Origin: Oceanospirillaceae bacterium
GTDB lineage: Bacteria; Pseudomonadota; Gammaproteobacteria; Pseudomonadales; Balneatricaceae
Reading direction: 5' to 3'
Assembly (NCBI GenBank): GCA_013373085.1
Contig: JABXIM010000034.1
Span: forward strand, 1 to 64,000
Length of the DNA: 64,000 nt
In this document: in pieces, positions 36,645 to 45,250 of the stretch
Layout of the letters: each line of letters opens with the position of its first letter
Position numbering within the stretch: the first letter of the stretch is position 1
The notes under the pieces: model-generated
What the model was told of the DNA's origin: nothing
Database searches by the model: none
Seen by the model: the letters and a program-made list of their open reading frames with translations, nothing else
Made by a program: the position numbers and the translations under genes

Positions 36645-37877
36645 TCAGAGCTTCTCCCCGCCAGGCTGCCTCAGCTTTTCCATTTGGCGATAAAGTCCGA
36701 ATCCCGCAACAAGCCCGATCGTTGCCAGCCCGGACCAGATCCAGACGCGCTCCAGGCCTTCCAGGGACAGTAAAGCCCCCAACACCAGATGCCCCGAAAA
36801 CGCCGCCAGCCCCCCGATGCAGGAATAAAGGCCGTAGTAACTCCCCAGCTCCGAACGTTCGCAAAAACGCGGCACGCTGGCGGCCAGCAGCGGCAACACC
36901 AGCATGGAGCCAAGGCTGAAGGTTACCCCGAAGCCGACGAAACTCAGGCGGGGATCCGAGACGAAATGTGTCAGGAACCAGAGAAACGAACCTCCCATCA
37001 ACGCAAGCCCCAGCCCCATGGTGCGGCTCCGACCCAAAAGCCCGGGCACCCGGCGACTCAGCGGCACCTGCAGCAATATTCCCAATACCGACGAAATCAT
37101 GAATACAGCGGTAATCACGCCTGCATCCAGGCCTCGGGTCTTTACTTCGTTCGGTAGCGAGAGGTAGAGCTGATGGAAGAACAGATGAAAGGCACAGGCG
37201 AATGCTACGAACCCCATAAAATGCGGGTTGCGTAACATCGTTAACCACTGTCGCCAGAATGGCGAATGACCGACCTGCCGCTTTTCCTGTTCCGTCAGTT
37301 CGGGCAAAAACCGCCACTGAGCGCAAAGCAGCACCAGAAACAGCAGTGCCGCACCCAGGCCGACCAGCATGAAGTCGATGCTCAACAGGACAATTCCGAC
37401 CAGAGGCCCCAGAAACATCCCCGTTGAGCTACTCCAGTTCTGCAACGCAAAAATCCGGTCCCTTCTGTCGGCATCGGGCGCCTCATAGGCCAGATAGGCA
37501 TTGCTGGAGGGGGTAAAAAGCGCGCCGGCCAGCCCTGTCAGAAAGGCCCCCGCCAGCAAAGCCGGGAGCTGCTGCGCTACCGCCAGAAGCGCAAAACCGA
37601 GCACCCGCACGATGCATCCTAAAAGAATCAGGCGTTTGTAACCGAGATAATCCCCCAGCGTACCGCCGATCAGAAACAGGCCCTGCTGGCTCAGCACCCT
37701 CAGCCCGATGACCAGCCCCGTGTACCAGGGGCTGAGACCAAGGGTTCGCTGCAGATGATCCGCCAGGTACGGCAGCAGCATGTAGAACCCGAGATTGAAG
37801 GTAAATCCGTTCGCGACCAGAATACGCCCGGCGACCGATATCTCGCGCCAATCGTGCAGCAGATGAGAAGCGCGCAT
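36645..37877 (-). CDS. MFS transporter in an iron/metallophore-type operon
   Basis: 410 residues, 12 membrane helices, with the DHA1-type loop GGTLGDYLGYKRLI between helices 2 and 3. ATG at 37877 lies inside the stop of the ATPase gene (TGATG), so it belongs to the same operon. In siderophore loci such MFS proteins export the metallophore or, as with cytoplasmic uptake, import it; the direction is unknown here. Confidence 0.85.
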   Translation of the reverse strand: MRASHLLHDWREISVAGRILVANGFTFNLGFYMLLPYLADHLQRTLGLSPWYTGLVIGLRVLSQQGLFLIGGTLGDYLGYKRLILLGCIVRVLGFALLAVAQQLPALLAGAFLTGLAGALFTPSSNAYLAYEAPDADRRDRIFALQNWSSSTGMFLGPLVGIVLLSIDFMLVGLGAALLFLVLLCAQWRFLPELTEQEKRQVGHSPFWRQWLTMLRNPHFMGFVAFACAFHLFFHQLYLSLPNEVKTRGLDAGVITAVFMISSVLGILLQVPLSRRVPGLLGRSRTMGLGLALMGGSFLWFLTHFVSDPRLSFVGFGVTFSLGSMLVLPLLAASVPRFCERSELGSYYGLYSCIGGLAAFSGHLVLGALLSLEGLERVWIWSGLATIGLVAGFGLYRQMEKLRQPGGEKL

Positions 37878-38695
37878 CAACCGGTCAGCACCGACCGGGC
37901 CTGCACTGCAGGAGCGACATGCCCGGAGCGACCGCGCCGCGGTGTCCGTACGAACGGTATCCCCTGCTGATCGTAGGCGACCTCGGCACTGACACCGTAC
38001 ACCTCGCGCACCAGTTCGGGGTTCAGAATCGCAGCGGGTGCCCCCTCCGCAATCAGCCGGCCACCTTTGAGCACCAGCAGATTGTCCGCATATTGGGCGG
38101 CCAGGTTCAGGTCGTGCAGGATCATGACCGAAACCCAGTGCTGCCGGTGAGTCTGCTGATCGAGATGGTCTAACAGTACCTGCTGAAAATGCAGATCGAG
38201 GGCGCTGACCGGCTCATCCAGCATCAGGACTCGCGGACTGCGCATCAGCGCCTGGGCGAAGAGAATCATCTGACACTGGCCACCGCTAAGGGTACGCACG
38301 TCACGATAGGCCAGGTGCAACAGCCCGATCTGCTCCAGCGCCTCCAGGGCAGCTTCGATCAACGGGTCTTTCAGCTTCAGAGACAAAGCACCCAGTCGCC
38401 CCAGCAGCACGACCTCGAGCACCGTCAGTCCGATATCCAGCCGGATATCCTGGGGCATATAGCTGAAGCGCTGGCGCCACTGGGCGACGTGCCGGTAATC
38501 CAGACACTCGCCGTCGAACAGCACCTCTCCGGATTGCGGCCTGAGATCACCGAAAAGCGCTTTCAGCAAAGAACTTTTACCGGTACCGTTCGGCCCGATG
38601 ATCACGTGGGTCTTTCCCGCCTCCAGCTGAAAGCAAAGCCGGTCGGCCAGCAGCAGGTCATCGAATGCCAGCGACAAGTCCCTTACTTCGAGCAT
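37877..38695 (-). CDS. Iron-chelate/cobalamin-type ABC ATPase
   Basis: 272 residues. Walker A GPNGTGKSS, signature LSGGQCQMILFAQAL, Walker [13 protein letters not shown] and switch His in MILHDLNLAAQYAD are intact. FepC/FecE/BtuD-like. Overlaps the permease stop by one base (TGATG), and the MFS gene by three. Forms an importer with the FecCD-type permease and the binding protein at 39887. Confidence 0.93.
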   Translation of the reverse strand: MLEVRDLSLAFDDLLLADRLCFQLEAGKTHVIIGPNGTGKSSLLKALFGDLRPQSGEVLFDGECLDYRHVAQWRQRFSYMPQDIRLDIGLTVLEVVLLGRLGALSLKLKDPLIEAALEALEQIGLLHLAYRDVRTLSGGQCQMILFAQALMRSPRVLMLDEPVSALDLHFQQVLLDHLDQQTHRQHWVSVMILHDLNLAAQYADNLLVLKGGRLIAEGAPAAILNPELVREVYGVSAEVAYDQQGIPFVRTPRRGRSGHVAPAVQARSVLTG

Positions 38696-39750
38696 CAGTG
38701 CGACCTCTTGGCAATAATCATCCAGAAAAAGAACGGCACACCGATAATTGCGGTGACGATACCGATGGGAAACAGCGCGCCCGGCACTATGGTTTTCGAC
38801 AGTACCGAAGCGCTGGAAAGTAAAAAGGCCCCCACCAGAAACGACAAGGGCAGAAAGTAGCGCTGATCCTCGCCGACCAGCATACGGGCAATATTCGGGG
38901 CGACGATACCGATAAAGCCGATGATGCCGACAAAGCTGGTGACAGTGGCCGTCATCAAGGCCACTATCACCAGGGTTTTAAGGCGTAACCGCACGACATT
39001 GACTCCCAGGCTTTTGGCCCGCGCCTCCCCCAGCCTCAGCGCGGTCAGCTTCCACGCATCCCGCATTAGCAAAGTCATGCAGACCAGGGTGACCGACGCG
39101 GTAATCCCTACGTTCATCCAGGTCGCATTGGTCAGACTGCCGAAGAGCCAGAACAGGATCTGCTGGCTGAGCTCCGGCGACGACACGAACTGGACCAGGG
39201 AGAGCAGCGACTGAAACAGGAACAGAAGCGCAATGCCCGCCAGGATAAGCTGACCCGAGGTGATGTGACGCATCATCGCCAGGCCAAACAGCAGCCCTGC
39301 CGACAGCATGCAGCAGACGAACGCTCCCACCGGCACGGCCAGCTGCGCGCTCACACCGAGCGAACCGACATACAGCATCAGGGCCGCGCCAAATCCCGCC
39401 GCTGCCGCCATACCCAGCGTATAGGGGCTGGCCATGGGATTATTCAGTAGTGTCTGCATCTCTGCGCCACCGACCCCCAGCACACCGCCCACGGTCAGCG
39501 CCATAAGGGCAATCGGCAGGCGAAGGCCGGTGACTATGACCTCGGAGGTGGGCAGCACCTCGACAGGCACGCCGATCAGGCCCAGCAGCACATTGACCAC
39601 CTCGCCCACGCCCAACATCGAAGGGCCGGTCGCGATATCCAGTACGAAGGACGCAACGAGAGCGGAAAACAGCGCCAGCAAAATCCAGATACGCCGCAGC
39701 TCGTTACGGCGCTGCAGACTGAGAGCGTTTGCGACAGAAGTAGTAGTCAT
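38695..39750 (-). CDS. FecCD-family ABC permease
   Basis: 351 residues with about ten helices. Family blocks: LRLPIALMALTVGGVLGVGG, NPMASPYTLGMAAAAGFGAA, and GIIGFIGIVAPNIARMLVGE, the ATPase-contact loop. Probably works as a homodimer since only one permease gene is present. First gene of the minus-strand permease-ATPase-MFS operon, divergent from its binding protein across a shared control region. Confidence 0.93.
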   Translation of the reverse strand: MTTTSVANALSLQRRNELRRIWILLALFSALVASFVLDIATGPSMLGVGEVVNVLLGLIGVPVEVLPTSEVIVTGLRLPIALMALTVGGVLGVGGAEMQTLLNNPMASPYTLGMAAAAGFGAALMLYVGSLGVSAQLAVPVGAFVCCMLSAGLLFGLAMMRHITSGQLILAGIALLFLFQSLLSLVQFVSSPELSQQILFWLFGSLTNATWMNVGITASVTLVCMTLLMRDAWKLTALRLGEARAKSLGVNVVRLRLKTLVIVALMTATVTSFVGIIGFIGIVAPNIARMLVGEDQRYFLPLSFLVGAFLLSSASVLSKTIVPGALFPIGIVTAIIGVPFFFWMIIAKRSH

Positions 39751-39765
39751 CCGACCAGATAATCC

Positions 39766-39840
39766 AAGTGATAATCGTTTGCATGTGCATTTTAATTAAA
39801 TATATTATCAGGGCAACCCTTTTGGCCTGAATTATCACTT
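39766..39840. promoter_or_regulatory. Divergent control region with AAGTGATAAT inverted repeat, Fur-like
   Basis: AAGTGATAAT at 39766-39775 is repeated exactly in inverse as ATTATCACTT at 39831-39840, 55 bases apart. GATAATC in the first arm matches the core of the Fur box (GATAATGATAATCATTATC; about 12 of 19 positions around it). Two sites, one for each divergent promoter, would give joint repression under metal sufficiency. The true regulator is not identified. Confidence 0.55.
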
Positions 39841-39886
39841 CATTCACCGGCTTTTCTGGTTATAAAATAGATAGTTAGGAAACCCC

Positions 39887-40969
39887 ATGCTAAAGAAACT
39901 GTTGAGCCTGACCGCCCTGATCTTCTCCTCGATGAGCCTTGCTCAAACAACCACCGTCACCGATGTACTGGGCCGGGAGGTTACCTTCGAAGCCCCCTCT
40001 CAACGGGTCGTGGTGGGCTTTTATCCGGAAGACTATATGGCGATCGGCACCGAAGCGGCCTACGACCGGGTCGTCGGCATGTCCAAGTACATCTGGCAGG
40101 CACGCGAGGCGAACTGGCAGATGTATCTCGAACACCGCCCTTCCCTCGACCAAATTCCCGGTATCGGCCGGGTCGATACCAAAACCTTTTCCGTCGAAAA
40201 GGTAATCAGCCTGCGACCCGACCTCATCTTGCTGGCCGACTGGCAGTTCAAGGGACTGGGCAGTGATGTCAAGCGACTGGAAAGCGCCGGCATCGCCATT
40301 GTCGTGGTCGACTACAACGCCCAGACGCTGGAGCGCCACATTCAGAGCACCAGGCTGATCGGTGTCATCACGGGGCAGGAGGAACGAGCGGCCCGAATCG
40401 CCGCCGAGTACGCCCGGAACGTCGAAACCATCGCCGATCGGCTGAACGAGGCACAGCTGCCGATGCCAAAAATTTATACCGAATTCGGTGCCGCCGGCGT
40501 TGGCGAGATCGGTTACACCTTCGGCAAGAACATGTGGGGGGCCATTTCGAAAATGGCCGGTGGCGAGAATATATCGGCGCCCTTTGTCGAATGGTGGGGC
40601 AAGCTGAACCCGGAACAGATCATTGCGGCCAATCCAGACATCATCGTGATCACCGGCTATGAAACGGCGGGCAGTGACGACGGCATGATCATGGGTCAGG
40701 GGGTCGACGAAGAAGTGGCCAAATCGCGCCTGGCAGGCTTCAAGCAACGCCTGGGCTGGTCGACGCTCAACGCTGTGCGGCAAAACCGTATCTTTGCGGC
40801 CTATCACGGCGCATGCCGGACCATCCTCGATGGCGCCATGATCCAGTTCTACGCCAAAGCCATGTACCCGGAGCTGTTCAAGGATCTGCATCCGGAAGAG
40901 GCTTACAAGGCGTTTTACCGCGAGTACCTGCCGGTAATGCCAGAAGGCACTTTCGTGACCGCACTATGA
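39887..40969 (+). CDS. Periplasmic iron-chelate-type binding protein
   Basis: 360 residues with a signal peptide (MLKKLLSLTALIFSSMSLAQ). Clustering and blocks VTDVLGREVTFEAPSQRVVV, KVISLRPDLILLAD and NPEQIIAANPDIIVITGYET place it in the class III binding-protein family (FepB/BtuF type). It binds a metal chelate and delivers it to the divergently encoded permease. No TonB-dependent receptor or biosynthesis gene is nearby, so the ligand is open. Confidence 0.9.
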   Translation: MLKKLLSLTALIFSSMSLAQTTTVTDVLGREVTFEAPSQRVVVGFYPEDYMAIGTEAAYDRVVGMSKYIWQAREANWQMYLEHRPSLDQIPGIGRVDTKTFSVEKVISLRPDLILLADWQFKGLGSDVKRLESAGIAIVVVDYNAQTLERHIQSTRLIGVITGQEERAARIAAEYARNVETIADRLNEAQLPMPKIYTEFGAAGVGEIGYTFGKNMWGAISKMAGGENISAPFVEWWGKLNPEQIIAANPDIIVITGYETAGSDDGMIMGQGVDEEVAKSRLAGFKQRLGWSTLNAVRQNRIFAAYHGACRTILDGAMIQFYAKAMYPELFKDLHPEEAYKAFYREYLPVMPEGTFVTAL

Positions 40970-40987
40970 GCACCGGCTTCAACAACA

Positions 40988-41017
40988 AAAAGGGCCCGCA
41001 ACTGCGGGCCCTTTTTC
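40988..41017. terminator. Rho-independent terminator
   Basis: AAAAAGGGCCCGC-AACT-GCGGGCCCTTTTT: 8-base GC stem flanked by A- and T-runs. Serves the binding-protein gene (plus) and the small membrane protein gene (minus). Confidence 0.92.
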
Positions 41018-41033
41018 CATCACTGCCGGAGGC

Positions 41034-41186
41034 TTAGCTGTTAGCGGCTTTGCTCGCAGCTGCGGAATCCTTGGCGATCTGCTTGCGCAGAAAACCGATA
41101 CCGAAGACGACCATGCCGATGCAACCGGCCACGATCAGGATGCTGGGCGCGAAGGAAACCAGGCTGTATTTGTCGATACCTGTCAT
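41034..41186 (-). CDS. 50-residue single-span membrane protein
   Basis: ATG at 41186 with AAGG eight bases upstream, stop at 41034. N-terminus MTGIDKYSLVSF, then the helix APSILIVAGCIGMVVFGIGF, then a basic and Ala-rich end. Its stop lies 17 bases before a bidirectional terminator, which supports its being a real transcript. Resembles small accessory subunits of membrane complexes; no family recognised. Confidence 0.65.
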   Translation of the reverse strand: MTGIDKYSLVSFAPSILIVAGCIGMVVFGIGFLRKQIAKDSAAASKAANS

Positions 41187-41427
41187 AGAACCGTACCTTG
41201 TAATTATGTGCCCTAGATCCGGATCCGGCGCTCTCGCTGTGTCGGCGCGCAGGCCCGGGGGCATTGATTTTCCGCTTCCCGGCAAGAACGTATCTGCCGC
41301 GAGCAACCTTGAAGTCGGCAGCGATTTTAACCGCCCGGCGAATAAATGACCAGTGCAATTAGCGTTGAGCGCCGATGAGCATTCGCCCCGGTGACCTCCC
41401 ACAACAAGCAGCAGCACCCTAACGCCC

Positions 41428-41452
41428 AACACCTAACACCTAACACCTAACA
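41428..41452. repeat. Heptanucleotide repeat AACACCT, about 3.5 copies
   Basis: AACACCT repeated three times in a row, with partial copies on each side, in a 310-base gene-free stretch (41187-41498). This stretch holds no gene; the repeat may be a slippage tract. Confidence 0.8.
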
Positions 41453-41498
41453 CAAAATACTCAGTACGTACTATTAATACACAGCACCCGCGTTCGCT

Positions 41499-42368
41499 TC
41501 AATCATCGCGCTCCAGTCGCTTGACCAGACTGCAGGTGTCCCAGCGCCCGCCCCCCATGGCCTGAACGTCGGCATAGAATTGATCCAGCAGCGCCGTCAT
41601 CGGCAGGGTCGCGCCATTGCTGCGCGCCTCTTCGAGCGCGATGCGAAGATCCTTGCGCATCCAGTCGACGGCGAAACCGAAGTCGAACTCGCCGTCGAGC
41701 ATCGCCTCGTGGCGGTTATCCATCTGCCAGGAGCCAGCAGCGCCATGGCGTATAACGTCGAATACGGCACGGCCGTCGAGCCCCGAGCGCTTGATAAAAT
41801 GAACTGCCTCGGCAAGCCCCTGCACCGTACCGGCGACACAGATCTGGTTGACCATTTTCGCCAGCTGCCCGCTCCCGGCCGCGCCCAGTAGACGCGAAGA
41901 TTTGGCATAGGCCGCGATCACCGGCTCGATACGGGCGAAATCCTCGGCTTCACCACCACACATCACGCTTAGCACACCGTTCTCGGCGCCGGCCTGGCCA
42001 CCCGATACCGGAGCATCGATGAAATGCAGGCCCCGCTCGCGCGCCACCGCATCCAGCTCCCGCGCCACGCCCGCCGATGCCGTCGTGTGATCGACCAGAA
42101 TACAGCCCGCCGCCATTCCCTCGAATACGCCCCGCTCTCCCAGCACCACCTGGCGCAGATCGTCGTCGTTACCGACGCAGGTAAAGACGATCTCGGCGCC
42201 ACCGGCCGCATCGGCAGGGGTCTCGCCATGACGCCCGCCACACTCGGTGACCCACTGCCGGGCCTTGGCCGCGGTACGGTTATAGACACAGACGTCGTGT
42301 CCCTTGCTCTGAAGATGCCTGGCCATCGGGTACCCCATGGTGCCGAGCCCCAGAAACGCTACTTTCAT
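41499..42368 (-). CDS. 3-hydroxyisobutyrate dehydrogenase-family oxidoreductase
   Basis: 289 residues. NAD(P) fold FLGLGTMGYPMARHL, substrate block FIDAPVSGGQAGAENG and catalytic Lys in GSGQLAKMVNQ are all present. Family covers 3-hydroxyisobutyrate, tartronate-semialdehyde and glyoxylate reductases; the substrate cannot be fixed. ATG at 42368 starts the Rossmann strand directly. A second member of the family lies at 53442. Confidence 0.9.
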   Translation of the reverse strand: MKVAFLGLGTMGYPMARHLQSKGHDVCVYNRTAAKARQWVTECGGRHGETPADAAGGAEIVFTCVGNDDDLRQVVLGERGVFEGMAAGCILVDHTTASAGVARELDAVARERGLHFIDAPVSGGQAGAENGVLSVMCGGEAEDFARIEPVIAAYAKSSRLLGAAGSGQLAKMVNQICVAGTVQGLAEAVHFIKRSGLDGRAVFDVIRHGAAGSWQMDNRHEAMLDGEFDFGFAVDWMRKDLRIALEEARSNGATLPMTALLDQFYADVQAMGGGRWDTCSLVKRLERDD

Positions 42369-42540
42369 CGTGATTCCCTCCAACTGACGGCCGCATCGGA
42401 CGGCCCTGTATGAATCTGCCCTTTATGCCACAGCAACCGCCACCTTTGCCAATGCGCAGCCTTGCAGCAAAGCACCGGCGTGCCGGCGAATTTCTGATAA
42501 GCTTGGCAGGCATTTCAGTAACGGAGTAACAGGAGGCTAC

Positions 42541-43044
42541 ATGCGCGGATTGGTTGCAGCACTGGTGACGGGAATCACCCTTGCGCTGGCGCCGTTAACA
42601 TCACAGGCACAGGCGCCGGAATCGGTATATGAACTGGCATTCACCGATCTGCAGCAGAAACCGGCAGCGCTGGACACCTATCGAGGCAAGGTGCTGCTAC
42701 TCAACTTCTGGGCCACCTGGTGCCCGCCCTGCGTACGCGAAATGCCTTCGATGGAGCGCCTGCAACAACGTTTCCCGGCCGGCGAACTGGCCGTCGTGGC
42801 AGTTAACGTTGGCGAGAACAAAGATACCATCGACCGATTCCTCCAGCGACTCGAAAGCCCACTCGGCTTTCGCATCCTGCTGGACGAAAGCGGCAGCGCC
42901 TTCACCGAACTCGGCATTCCGGGCCTGCCGATGACCTTTCTTTACAACCGTCACGGCAATCTCGTCGAGTCCCATGCCGGCGGCGACGATTGGGATTCGG
43001 ATGCCCGCGTCGAGCAGATCGAGGCATTACTGGAGCAGCCGTAG
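42541..43044 (+). CDS. TlpA/ResA-type periplasmic thioredoxin
   Basis: 167 residues with signal peptide (cleavage near SQAQA). Redox motif WCPPC (Cys61, Cys64) in NFWATWCPPCVREMPS, cis-Pro in GLPMTFLYN. Probably reduces apocytochrome or other periplasmic disulfides, with electrons from a DsbD-like protein such as the one at 33174. Ends in a hairpin that overlaps its stop codon. Confidence 0.92.
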   Translation: MRGLVAALVTGITLALAPLTSQAQAPESVYELAFTDLQQKPAALDTYRGKVLLLNFWATWCPPCVREMPSMERLQQRFPAGELAVVAVNVGENKDTIDRFLQRLESPLGFRILLDESGSAFTELGIPGLPMTFLYNRHGNLVESHAGGDDWDSDARVEQIEALLEQP

Positions 43045-43076
43045 GGTGGAATGAGCTTTCGATTTTAACCCTACGG
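43039..43076. terminator. Hairpin between convergent genes
   Basis: Perfect 9-base arms CCGTAGGGT (43039-43047) and ACCCTACGG (43068-43076) around 20 bases that include TTTT. Overlaps the tlpA-like stop and touches the stop of the minus-strand permease gene. Confidence 0.6.
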
Positions 43077-44252
43077 TCAGTGCTTGTAAGGATCGGCGGC
43101 GTCCAGCAGGCCGTCGCCCAGGAACTGGTAGGCGAGCACCACCAGTATCACCGGAATCACCGGATACAACAGCCAGGGATAGAGCACCACATAGTTGATG
43201 TTCTGGGCCTCGTTCAGCAACACCCCCCAACTGGTGACCGGCGGCCGCAGGCCGAGACCGAGGAAGCTAAGCGCCGTTTCGCCAAGGATCATCGTCGGTA
43301 TAGACAACGTCGCCGACGCGATCAAATGACTGACGAAGCTCGGCATCAAATGCTTCATGATCACCCTTCCGGGCTTGGCCCCCATCAGTTGCGCCGCGAC
43401 ACAGAAATCCTCCTCGCGCAGCGCGAGCAACTTGGAGCGCACCGCTCGCGCCAGCCCCGGCCAGTCGAGTAGTGCGAGCAGCACCGTGATACCGATGAAG
43501 ATCAGTGTCGGTGGCCAGGTTACCGGCAGAATGGCCGAGAGCGTCATCAGCAGCGGCAGCATCGGAAAGGAGCGGATGATCTCGATCACACGCTGCACCA
43601 CGCTGTCCACCAAGCCGCCGTAGTAGCCGGCCACTCCACCGATGGTAATACCGAGGAAGAAGCTGATGCTGATACCGATCAGCCCCAGCGTCAGCGAAAT
43701 CCGCGCACCATAGATGATTCTCGACAGCATGTCCCGTCCGAGCCGGTCGGTACCGAGCAGAAAAAACTGCCCGCCCTCGGCCGGACAAACAAGATGAAAA
43801 CTGCTGTCGAAAAGCCCCCAGAAGCGATAGCTGGCACCCGGATAGTCGTTATCACTGCAGAAAAAACGCAGCGGATAGCGCTTACTGCGATCCTCACCAT
43901 AGACCCACTGCAATTTCTCCATATCGAGGGTCACCGCGATACCGTAGACGAAGGGACCGACGAATTCTCCTTCGTCGAAAAAGTTGAGTTCCTGCGGCGG
44001 CGCGAACAGATACTGGGTATGACGCTCTTCCAGGTCGTAGGGCGCCACGGCTTCAGCAAAGATGACCACCAGGTACATCAGCGTCAGAAAGCTCGCACTG
44101 ATCACCGCCAGCCGGTGCCGCTTCAGCTTCCACCAGGCCAGGCGCCACTGCGACGCCATGTAGTAACGCTCCTGCTCCGGCGTCAGCTCCAGCAACGACT
44201 GGGGATTGAAAGGCTCGGGATTGACGTAGTGCTCGATCGGCGGGCGACTCAT
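43077..44252 (-). CDS. Peptide ABC permease, DppC/YejE type
   Basis: 391 residues, longer than the usual 300-340 because of an insertion (about residues 75-150) between the first two helices. Inner-membrane loop GAKPGRVIMKHLMPS is the ATPase contact. N-terminal segment ends RHRLAVISASFLTLMYLVVI, the first helix. Start overlaps the DppB-type stop by 4 bases. Last gene of the four-gene operon. Confidence 0.92.
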   Translation of the reverse strand: MSRPPIEHYVNPEPFNPQSLLELTPEQERYYMASQWRLAWWKLKRHRLAVISASFLTLMYLVVIFAEAVAPYDLEERHTQYLFAPPQELNFFDEGEFVGPFVYGIAVTLDMEKLQWVYGEDRSKRYPLRFFCSDNDYPGASYRFWGLFDSSFHLVCPAEGGQFFLLGTDRLGRDMLSRIIYGARISLTLGLIGISISFFLGITIGGVAGYYGGLVDSVVQRVIEIIRSFPMLPLLMTLSAILPVTWPPTLIFIGITVLLALLDWPGLARAVRSKLLALREEDFCVAAQLMGAKPGRVIMKHLMPSFVSHLIASATLSIPTMILGETALSFLGLGLRPPVTSWGVLLNEAQNINYVVLYPWLLYPVIPVILVVLAYQFLGDGLLDAADPYKH

Positions 44253-45247
44253 CGCTTACGCCCTCCTTCAAGACGAATACGCGGGTCAAGCACCGCAAGC
44301 GCTAGATCCGAGATCAGGGTGCCAACCACCGTCAGCAGCGAAATGAACATCAGAAAACTGCCGGCCAGATACATATCCTGGGACTGCAATGCCTTCAGCA
44401 GCATCGGCCCGGTCGTCTCGAGCCCAAGCACCACCGAGACGATGACCGCGCCGGAAATCATCTCCGGAAGCAGGTTGCCGATATCGGCGATAAAGGGGTT
44501 AAGCGCCATCCGCAACGGATACTTGACCAGCACCTTCCCGGGCGCGAGCCCCTTGGCCTTCGCCGTGACCACGTATTGCTTGTGCAGCTCGTCCAGCAGG
44601 TTGGCGCGCAAGCGCCGGATCATACCGGCGGTACCCGCGGTACCGATAACGATCACCGGAACCCAAAGGTGTTCCAGCACCGACATCACCTTGCCCCAGG
44701 TCCAGGGTTTGTCGATGTACTGGGCGTCCATAAGGCCGCCGATGTCGGTGCCGAAATAGGCCTTGGCCAGGTACATCAGCACCAGCGCCAGCAGGAAGTT
44801 CGGTGTTGCCAGACCGATAAAACCGAGAAACGACAGCGCAAAGTCGCCGACGCTGTACTGTCGTACCGCGGAGTAAACACCGATCGGAAACGACATGACG
44901 TACACGAACAGCGTGGTCACGAAGGCGACCACCATGGTCAGGAACATGCGATCGCCGACGACATCGGCGACCGGCTTGTCGTGCTCGAACGAATGCCCCA
45001 TATCGCCCTGCAGCATGCCGCCGACCCAGTACAGGTACTGTTCCACCGGCGAGCGGTCGAGCCCGTACTCTTCACGCAGGTAGGCGATACGCTCCTGGTT
45101 GACGTTCTCGCCCTGGGCCTGCAACTCGTTGACCATGGTGGTGAGATAGTCGCCGGGCGGCAGCTGAATGATGGTAAATACCAGCACGCTGATCACCAGC
45201 AGCGTGGGGATCATGATGAGGATGCGACGGACAATATAGCGCAGCAT
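44249..45247 (-). CDS. Peptide ABC permease, DppB/YejB type
   Basis: 332 residues. Begins MLRYIVRRILIMIPTLLVIS, the standard DppB opening; family loop APGKVLVKYPLRMALNPFI before the last helices. Six membrane spans expected. Follows the binding-protein gene by 3 bases and overlaps the next permease. Confidence 0.93.
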   Translation of the reverse strand: MLRYIVRRILIMIPTLLVISVLVFTIIQLPPGDYLTTMVNELQAQGENVNQERIAYLREEYGLDRSPVEQYLYWVGGMLQGDMGHSFEHDKPVADVVGDRMFLTMVVAFVTTLFVYVMSFPIGVYSAVRQYSVGDFALSFLGFIGLATPNFLLALVLMYLAKAYFGTDIGGLMDAQYIDKPWTWGKVMSVLEHLWVPVIVIGTAGTAGMIRRLRANLLDELHKQYVVTAKAKGLAPGKVLVKYPLRMALNPFIADIGNLLPEMISGAVIVSVVLGLETTGPMLLKALQSQDMYLAGSFLMFISLLTVVGTLISDLALAVLDPRIRLEGGRKR

Positions 45248-45250
45248 GGA

